A DNA stretch of 64,000 bases from Variovorax dokdonensis. GTDB taxonomy: Bacteria > Pseudomonadota > Gammaproteobacteria > Burkholderiales > Burkholderiaceae_C. The notes under the pieces are model-generated. The model was not told the origin of the DNA. It ran no database searches and saw nothing but the letters and a program-made list of their open reading frames with translations. The DNA lies in contig NZ_JASZYV010000001.1 in the NCBI RefSeq assembly GCF_030316895.1, forward strand, positions 744,001 through 808,000, written 5' to 3'. Below are positions 60,180 through 64,000 of this stretch, piece by piece; the first letter of the stretch is position 1, and each line of letters starts with the position of its first letter. Made by a program: the position numbers and the translations under genes.

Positions 60180-61025
60180 TCAGCGCCCGGATGCGTTCTT
60201 GGGTGTGTTGGCGGGCAGGGCATCCAGTGCCGAACGGATCTCGGCCAGGAAGGCAGAGACGTTCGCAATTGCCTGTTCGCGAGGCTGGTTCTCGGCCAGC
60301 TGAATGATCTTCGTGCCGATGACCACGGCGTCGGCTGCGCTGCCGACGGCCTGGGCCGATGCGGCGTCGCGAATGCCAAAGCCTACGCCCACCGGGACTT
60401 TCACGTGCTCGCGGATGCGCGGCAGCATTCGTCCCACCGCCTCGGTGTCCAGATGGCCGGCGCCGGTAACGCCCTTGAGCGAGACGTAATAGACGTAGCC
60501 CGAAGCCAAGCGCGCCACCTGCTTCATGCGCTCCGTGGTGCTCGTCGGTGCCAACAGGAAGATGAGGTCGATGTCCTGCGAGCGCAGCGCTTGCGCGAAG
60601 GCTTCGCATTCCTCTGGCGGGTAGTCGACCACCAGTACACCGTCGACGCCGGACTTGGCCGCGTCCCGCGCGAACGCATCCTTGCTGTGGGTCTGTTCGT
60701 AGCGCTCGATCGGATTGGCGTAGCCCATCAGCACGACGGGCGTGGTCGCGTCCCTGGTGCGGAACTCCTTGACCATGGACAGCACTTGCACCATTCCCAC
60801 GCCGAGGGCCAGGGCGGCCTCGCCCGCCTTCTGGATCACCGGGCCATCCGCCATCGGGTCGGAGAAGGGGACGCCCAGTTCGATCACGTCGGCGCCGGCG
60901 CGGACCATGGCGTGCATCAACTCGGGCGTGATGTCGGCCTGCGGGAAGCCCGCCGTCACGTACGGGACGAGTGCGCGGCGACCTTGTTCGCCGAGCTTCG
61001 CGAAGGTGGCTGCAATGCGGCTCAT
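60180..61025 (-). CDS. trpA: Tryptophan synthase alpha subunit
   Basis: A 281-residue TIM-barrel subunit that cleaves indole-glycerol phosphate to indole and glyceraldehyde phosphate. Catalytic Glu and Asp lie in [16 protein letters not shown] and in the [12 protein letters not shown] region; [15 protein letters not shown] binds phosphate. Start ATG 61025 overlaps the trpB stop by 4 nt, coupling the two subunits. accD follows after 47 bp, the usual trpFBA-accD order of this group. Confidence 0.97.
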   Translation of the reverse strand: MSRIAATFAKLGEQGRRALVPYVTAGFPQADITPELMHAMVRAGADVIELGVPFSDPMADGPVIQKAGEAALALGVGMVQVLSMVKEFRTRDATTPVVLMGYANPIERYEQTHSKDAFARDAAKSGVDGVLVVDYPPEECEAFAQALRSQDIDLIFLLAPTSTTERMKQVARLASGYVYYVSLKGVTGAGHLDTEAVGRMLPRIREHVKVPVGVGFGIRDAASAQAVGSAADAVVIGTKIIQLAENQPREQAIANVSAFLAEIRSALDALPANTPKNASGR

Positions 61026-62299
61026 GCCTTGCCTCCCTTCACCGTGTGACCGCGCATGGAAGGGCGGTCGTAGAAGTCGATCCCGGAGAGGTCGGCGACG
61101 GTGCCGATGTCCTTGTCGCCGCGACCGGAGAGGTTGACCAAGATCGACTGGTCCGGGCGCATGGTCGGCGCCAGCTTGAGCGCGTGCGCCACTGCATGGC
61201 TCGATTCGAGCGCCGGGATGATGCCTTCGGTGCGGCACAGGTGGTGGAAGGCTTCGAGCGCTTCGGCGTCGGTCACGCCCACGTACTCGGCCCGCCCGAT
61301 GTCGGCCAGGTAGGCATGCTCCGGGCCCACGCCGGGATAGTCGAGGCCAGCGCTGATGCTGTGCGTCTCGGTGATCTGGCCATTCTCATCCTGCAGAAGA
61401 TAAGTGCGGTTGCCGTGCAGCACGCCGGGACTGCCACGCAGGATGGACGCCGAGTGCTTGCCGCTGTCCAGGCCTTGCCCTGCCGCCTCGACGCCGACCA
61501 GACGCGTCGACGAGAACGGGATGTAGGGGTAGAAGATGCCCATCGCGTTGCTGCCGCCGCCCACGCAGGCAACGACCACATCCGGCTGCTTGCCCTGCGC
61601 CTCCCCCGTGATGCCTTGGGCGGCGAGCATTTCGGGCATCTGGTCGATGCATTCTTCGCCGATGACGCTCTGAAAGTCGCGCACCATCGTCGGGTAGGGG
61701 TGCGGCCCAGCGACCGTACCGATGATGTAGAAGGTGTCTTCCACGTTGGTCACCCAGTCGCGCATCGCTTCATTAAGTGCGTCCTTGAGCGTTCGGCTGC
61801 CCGATTCCACCGGGACGACCTTGGCGCCCAGCAAGTGCATGCGATAGACGTTGGGGCTCTGCCGCTTGACGTCTTCGGCACCCATGTAGACGACGCATTC
61901 CAGACCGTAGCGGGCGCAGATGGTGGCGGTGGCGACGCCGTGCTGGCCGGCGCCCGTCTCGGCGATCACGCGGGGCTTGCCCATGCGGCGGGCCAGCATC
62001 GCCTGGCCGATGGTGTTGTTCACCTTGTGGGCGCCGGTGTGGTTCAGGTCCTCGCGCTTGAGGTAGATCTGTGCGCCACCGAGTTCTCGGCTGGTGCGCG
62101 CGGCGTGGTACACGGGCGAGGGACGGCCGACGAAGTGGGCCAGCTCGTAGCGGAATTCGGCCTGGAACTCCGGGTCATTCTTGTATTTGTCGTAGGCAGC
62201 GCGCAGTTCGTTGATCGCGTGCGTAAGCGTTTCGCTGGCAAATGTGCCGCCGTAATTGCCGAAGTGGCCGGTAGCGTCGGGTTGTTGGTAGTCGAACAT
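61022..62299 (-). CDS. trpB: Tryptophan synthase beta subunit
   Basis: A 425-residue PLP enzyme joining indole and serine to tryptophan. The PLP lysine lies in [14 protein letters not shown]; the phosphate cup is [21 protein letters not shown] and [10 protein letters not shown] are typical. [20 protein letters not shown] starts the protein at ATG 62299. The length is normal. Confidence 0.98.
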   Translation of the reverse strand: MFDYQQPDATGHFGNYGGTFASETLTHAINELRAAYDKYKNDPEFQAEFRYELAHFVGRPSPVYHAARTSRELGGAQIYLKREDLNHTGAHKVNNTIGQAMLARRMGKPRVIAETGAGQHGVATATICARYGLECVVYMGAEDVKRQSPNVYRMHLLGAKVVPVESGSRTLKDALNEAMRDWVTNVEDTFYIIGTVAGPHPYPTMVRDFQSVIGEECIDQMPEMLAAQGITGEAQGKQPDVVVACVGGGSNAMGIFYPYIPFSSTRLVGVEAAGQGLDSGKHSASILRGSPGVLHGNRTYLLQDENGQITETHSISAGLDYPGVGPEHAYLADIGRAEYVGVTDAEALEAFHHLCRTEGIIPALESSHAVAHALKLAPTMRPDQSILVNLSGRGDKDIGTVADLSGIDFYDRPSMRGHTVKGGKA

Positions 62300-62360
62300 G
62301 ATTCGGTGCCTCGATGGAGGTCCGCCGGACCGCTCCGGTGAAGCAGTCGGCGGAAGAGAG

Positions 62361-63038
62361 CTAGGAGGCGAAGGCGTCGGCCGCCCGCACGGCAGCCACG
62401 AATTCGCGGATCTTGCCGGCGTCCTTGATGCCCTTGGAGGCTTCGACGCCGGAACTCACGTCAACGGCCGGCGCCTTGCAGCGCGGCCGCAGCCAACGGA
62501 TGCCATCGCCGACGTTGGCAGGCGTCAACCCACCAGACAAGACGAGGTGAGCGTTTGCGACGTGTGGAAGGAGTGACCAATCGAATGCCTTGCCGCCCCC
62601 GCCGAATCCCTCGACATGAGCGTCGAGCAGGATGGCCTGGGCGTCCGAGAAATCGTTCGCGTATTTTACGAGGTCGAAGTCAGCCGCACCTGGCCCGACC
62701 GGAATCCGGGCAGCGCGAAGGTAGGCATGCATCCCGCTTCCGCTGCCGGCGCGGCACTGTGCGGGTGTCTCGTCGCCGTGAAATTGCGCCAGGGACCCTC
62801 GCACCACCGAAAGGGCGTGGGTCGACACGTCGGGGCTTTCGTTGACGAACAACAGTACCGGTGTCACGAAAGGTGGAAGCCGGCGCGCCAGCTCCGCGGC
62901 CCGCTCCAGGCTGACGGCCCGAGGGCTCTTGGGGTAAAGCACGAAACCCACCGCGTCGGCACCGGCGTCGACCGCGGCGTCCACGTCCTGTTCGCGGGTC
63001 AGGCCGCAGATCTTGATTCGCGTGCGAGAGGCAGACAT
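62361..63038 (-). CDS. trpF: Phosphoribosylanthranilate isomerase
   Basis: A 225-residue TIM-barrel enzyme. It begins [34 protein letters not shown] (residues 7-40), whose cysteine is catalytic, and holds the QFHGDE strand and SGGLTPANV with [16 protein letters not shown] for phosphate binding. It isomerises phosphoribosylanthranilate in tryptophan synthesis. It is separated by 61 bp from trpB and 12 bp from truA on the same strand, a common arrangement in betaproteobacteria. Confidence 0.97.
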   Translation of the reverse strand: MSASRTRIKICGLTREQDVDAAVDAGADAVGFVLYPKSPRAVSLERAAELARRLPPFVTPVLLFVNESPDVSTHALSVVRGSLAQFHGDETPAQCRAGSGSGMHAYLRAARIPVGPGAADFDLVKYANDFSDAQAILLDAHVEGFGGGGKAFDWSLLPHVANAHLVLSGGLTPANVGDGIRWLRPRCKAPAVDVSSGVEASKGIKDAGKIREFVAAVRAADAFAS

Positions 63039-63050
63039 CCCGCTATTGTC

Positions 63051-63863
63051 TCAGGGCAGGCCGTCGTATGAATCCCAACTGCTTCCGGAGGTCACTTCGG
63101 CTGGCAGGCCCCAATGCGCGCCGTACTGCGGGCCTAGAAAGTAGAGCCCGGCCGCGGAATAGGTCGGTGCGGCAACCAGTCGGCTGCGGGCGTCCAGCAC
63201 GTTCTGCATCCAATCGGGCGATTCGTTGCCCTGGCCGATACGCACCAGGCAGCCCATGATGTTGCGGATCATGTGGTGCAGGAACGCATCGGCCTCGAAA
63301 CGGAAATACCAGCGACAACGTTCCCCGGCGCCGAGACGAAGGATTTCAATGTGCCGCATGTCCTTGACCGGCGAGAGGGCTTGGCAGGCCGACGCCCGGA
63401 ACGAACTGAAATCGTGCGTGCCCAGCAGGTACTGCGCTCCGGCACGCATGGCATCGCCATCGAGGGGATGGATCGACCAGCCGACCTTGCCGGTATCGAG
63501 ACTGGGTCGCACCGGCGATTGGGAGAGCACGTAGAGGTACCGGCGGGATTGGGCACTCGCCCGGCAATGGAACGAAGCCGGGACCTCCTGCGCCCATTGC
63601 ACGGCAATATCGTCCGGCAGATAGCGGTTGGTGCCGCGCACCCAGGAGAAGGGCGCGCGCTGAACCTCAGTGTCGAAATGCACGACCTGGGTCAGGCCGT
63701 GGACGCCAGCATCGGTGCGTCCGGCGCACAAGGTACGGATCGGCTGACCGGCCAGTTGCGCGAGCGCAGCCTCGAGCTTGTCCTGCACCGTCCGGCCCGA
63801 CAACTGGCTTTGCCAGCCGTCGTAGGCTCGCCCGTCGTAGCGAATGCCGAGGGCCAGCCTCAC
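63051..63863 (-). CDS. truA: tRNA pseudouridine synthase A
   Basis: A 270-residue enzyme that modifies uridines 38-40 of tRNA anticodon arms. The catalytic aspartate is D51 in CAGRTDAGVHG; IRYDGRAYDGWQ at the start and FLHHMIRNIMG near the end are typical. Translation starts at GTG 63863; a nearby ATG at 63870 is out of frame. It follows the fimV-like gene by 26 bp. Confidence 0.97.
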   Translation of the reverse strand: MRLALGIRYDGRAYDGWQSQLSGRTVQDKLEAALAQLAGQPIRTLCAGRTDAGVHGLTQVVHFDTEVQRAPFSWVRGTNRYLPDDIAVQWAQEVPASFHCRASAQSRRYLYVLSQSPVRPSLDTGKVGWSIHPLDGDAMRAGAQYLLGTHDFSSFRASACQALSPVKDMRHIEILRLGAGERCRWYFRFEADAFLHHMIRNIMGCLVRIGQGNESPDWMQNVLDARSRLVAAPTYSAAGLYFLGPQYGAHWGLPAEVTSGSSWDSYDGLP

Positions 63864-63889
63864 CGATTCATGCCCTGACCCGCGCCGAT

Positions 63890-64000
63890 TCAGCGCAGTT
63901 GGGTCAGCAACTGCTGTGCCTGGGCGTGCAGGTCGCCGGAGGTTTCGGCGGCCACTTCCTCGACCAGCGAGCGCGCACCCTCGGCATCGCCCAGGGCGTG
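63890..64000 (-). CDS. fimV: FimV-like protein, C-terminal fragment (5' part outside window)
   Basis: Only the last 36 codons are in the window, reading HALGDAEGARSLVEEVAA and ending QQLLTQLR before a TGA at 63892-63890. This is the C-terminal TPR-like tail (FimV C-terminal domain) of the large inner-membrane protein FimV/HubP, which organises type IV pili and polar sites. The position just before truA and trpF matches other Burkholderiales. With so little sequence the call rests partly on context. Confidence 0.75.
   Translation of the reverse strand, partial: HALGDAEGARSLVEEVAAETSGDLHAQAQQLLTQLR

Overview
The window looks like one chromosomal stretch of a high-GC betaproteobacterium of the order Burkholderiales, most likely Comamonadaceae (a Variovorax/Ramlibacter/Xylophilus-like organism). 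The assignment rests on protein flavour and gene order: argH-algZ-algR, ppc/hemCDXY, rne/rluC with yceF-yceD-rpmF-plsX-fabHDG-acpP-fabF, rpoE-rseA-rseB-mucD-lepA-lepB-DUF4845-rnc-era-recO-pdxJ-acpS-nagZ, and fimV-truA-trpF-trpB-trpA-accD. No species can be named from sequence reading alone. I saw no tRNA or rRNA gene, insertion sequence, prophage or CRISPR array.

Layout. (1) 0-5 kb: an OmpR-type response regulator cut by the window edge, a GT4 glycosyltransferase and argH on the minus strand, divergent from an AlgZ/AlgR-type sensor and LytTR regulator. (2) 5-9 kb: a four-gene sugar module (WcaF-type acetyltransferase, GT2, UDP-xylose synthase, UDP-glucose dehydrogenase). (3) 9-16 kb: ppc, then hemC-hemD-hemX-hemY, the middle of haem synthesis, coupled by stop/start overlaps. 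(4) 16-26.4 kb: an exopolysaccharide or capsule locus with Wza lipoprotein and Wzc tyrosine autokinase on the plus strand, converging on a minus-strand operon (initiating sugar transferase, GDP-fucose synthase, three glycosyltransferases, Wzy-like polymerase). (5) 26.8-35.5 kb: rne and rluC divergent, then a phosphatase, a Rieske protein, SppA, a methyltransferase, yceF and yceD. (6) 35.7-41.5 kb: rpmF-plsX-fabH-fabD-fabG-acpP-fabF. (7) 41.5-46 kb: a small membrane protein, the RpoE/AlgU sigma factor, its anti-sigma system and MucD. (8) 46-54.4 kb: translation, export, RNA and cofactor genes. (9) 54.4-64 kb: a metallopeptidase, an Hsp70-like protein, lysS, a LON-domain protein, YggT, accD, trpA, trpB, trpF, truA and the 3' end of a fimV-like gene.

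How it fits together. UGD and UXS would make UDP-glucuronate and UDP-xylose, and GDP-fucose synthase would make GDP-fucose from an intermediate whose dehydratase (Gmd) is not here. The sugar transferase would load the first sugar on undecaprenyl phosphate, the glycosyltransferases extend the unit, and the Wzy-like protein, Wzc and Wza polymerise and export it. A flippase (Wzx) and a Wzb phosphatase are not in the window. Two regulatory systems linked to exopolysaccharide control in Pseudomonas (AlgZR and AlgU/MucABD) lie within the same 45 kb.

Most of the window is conserved housekeeping DNA. The least explained parts are the split polysaccharide locus, a long dyad ahead of its first gene, the mucD-lepA and rne-rluC intergenic regions, and a few poorly characterised proteins. 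I found no convincing undescribed multi-gene system.
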